Shown: one piece after another, positions 63,701 through 64,000 of the stretch
How positions within the stretch are numbered: the stretch's first letter is position 1
Layout of the letters: each line of letters begins with the position of its first letter
Assembly (NCBI GenBank): GCA_948099385.1
Contig: CANUEZ040000028.1
Location: 992,001-1,056,000, forward strand
Source: Fasciola hepatica
Lineage: Eukaryota > Platyhelminthes > Trematoda > Plagiorchiida > Fasciolidae
DNA: 64,000 nucleotides
Reading direction: 5' to 3'
The notes under the pieces: generated by a model
Database searches by the model: none
What the model saw: the letters and a program-made list of their open reading frames with translations, nothing else
What the model was told of the DNA's origin: nothing
Position numbers and translations under genes: made by a program

Positions 63701-64000
63701 GTTGGCGTTGGTGTGGTTTCGAGGGTCATTTTGTGTTGTCATCGAGATGGAATGGGATTGTACTGATGTTGGAAATGGATACTTGTGACCAAATGAGGTC
63801 GTTGTGAATGCTCTCCTTGTTGATGGAGGTGTTGAGTTTTGAAGAAATAGCATGTGATGGTTATGGTGGACTGTGGAAGGAAGGATGGATGGATTGATGG
63901 ATGGATGGATGGATGTTGCGATGTGTGTGCGAATGAAATTGCAGTTTTGAATGACGTGGATGTTGGTGAATTGTGTGTGAATGATTGGTGGTAATATTAG

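Larger units (their letters stand above)
39603..64000 (+). repeat. Satellite array, about 71 monomers of about 344 bp
   Basis: Continuous tandem array running off the window end. Every monomer has the conserved block with TTGATGGAGGTGTTGAGTTT and AGAAATAGCATATGATTGTG, then a variable (GGAA)n(GGAT)n tract, a class-specific core after TTGCGATGTG, and GGCATACGTGATGAGTGTGA. Spacing between equivalent points is mostly 340-351 bases, with a few short units near 318-332. Two core classes are interspersed: class A (CTCGCCATCGAATTTGTATT) and class B (TGTGCGAATGAAATTGCAGT). The plus strand is rich in G and T and poor in C. Long open frames on both strands are by-products of the repeat and are not annotated as genes. 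The family is not one I recognise. Confidence 0.95.

Noticed and set aside
39603..64000. Many open frames of 60-357 codons on both strands of the satellite
   Set aside because: They repeat with the monomer. Monomer lengths are not multiples of three, frames change from unit to unit, and the translations (His-Pro-Ser runs from the GGAT tract) have no domain. They are by-products of a C-poor repeat with few stop codons on the minus strand.
39603..64000. CRISPR-like or phage-like repeat array
   Set aside because: Repeats are about 344 bp with no short unique spacers, in a eukaryotic context with spliced genes and retrotransposons.

Overview
The window reads as nuclear DNA of a parasitic flatworm, most likely a schistosome. 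The evidence is the repeat mix: a CsRn1/Boudicca-like Ty3/Gypsy element, an SR2-like RTE retrotransposon, a Saci/Sinbad-like BEL element and Penelope-like elements with GIY-YIG endonucleases. One host gene was found, an acyl-CoA-binding protein (ACBP) whose first coding intron is only 35 nt, the size expected of short schistosome introns. Everything else recognisable is mobile DNA or satellite. No tRNA, rRNA or prokaryote-type feature was seen. Family assignments come from reading conserved motifs, not from database searches.

Layout, left to right. (1) 1-5045: little recognisable, except a decayed CACTA/EnSpm-type (Tnp2-like) transposase on the minus strand at 1722-2955. (2) 5054-14411: a CsRn1-like Gypsy element (271-bp LTRs, tRNA-Trp-like primer site, Gag with a CHCC finger, RT, RNase H, integrase). 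Its RT/RNase H gene is split by a BEL/Pao element at 7745-11847 with 359-bp LTRs that differ at one position and a 5-bp AGCAG target duplication. The BEL element has one 874-codon frame but lacks the RT palm and integrase. (3) 14985-15655: a foldback repeat rich in ACCGATCGG-like words. (4) 16630-24026: a second, decayed Gypsy element split twice, first by a 793-bp Penelope-derived palindrome (17343-18135, 12-nt target duplication), then by an almost full-length SR2-like element (19933-23952, 6-nt target duplication). (5) 24427-28968: a third Gypsy element on the minus strand, with microsatellites inside its LTRs and its RT core deleted. (6) 30336-33954: the ACBP gene; its 3.3-kb second intron holds a 5'-truncated SR2 copy. 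(7) 35235-35948: a second Penelope-derived inverted structure; decayed RTE fragments at 32642-32960 and 36440-36840. (8) 39603 to the window end: about 71 monomers (mean about 344 bp) of a G/T-rich satellite made of two interspersed monomer classes, with a five-monomer higher-order repeat of about 1,721 bp in the last 7 kb.

The mobile elements form a layered record. Outer elements carry more decay than the elements inside them. Three unrelated retroelements (BEL, the third Gypsy, SR2) have each lost the part of RT that carries the catalytic aspartates, while keeping other domains. The two Penelope insertions share an unusual inverted-arm architecture. These two patterns, the split ACBP gene and the higher-order satellite are the observations most worth following up.
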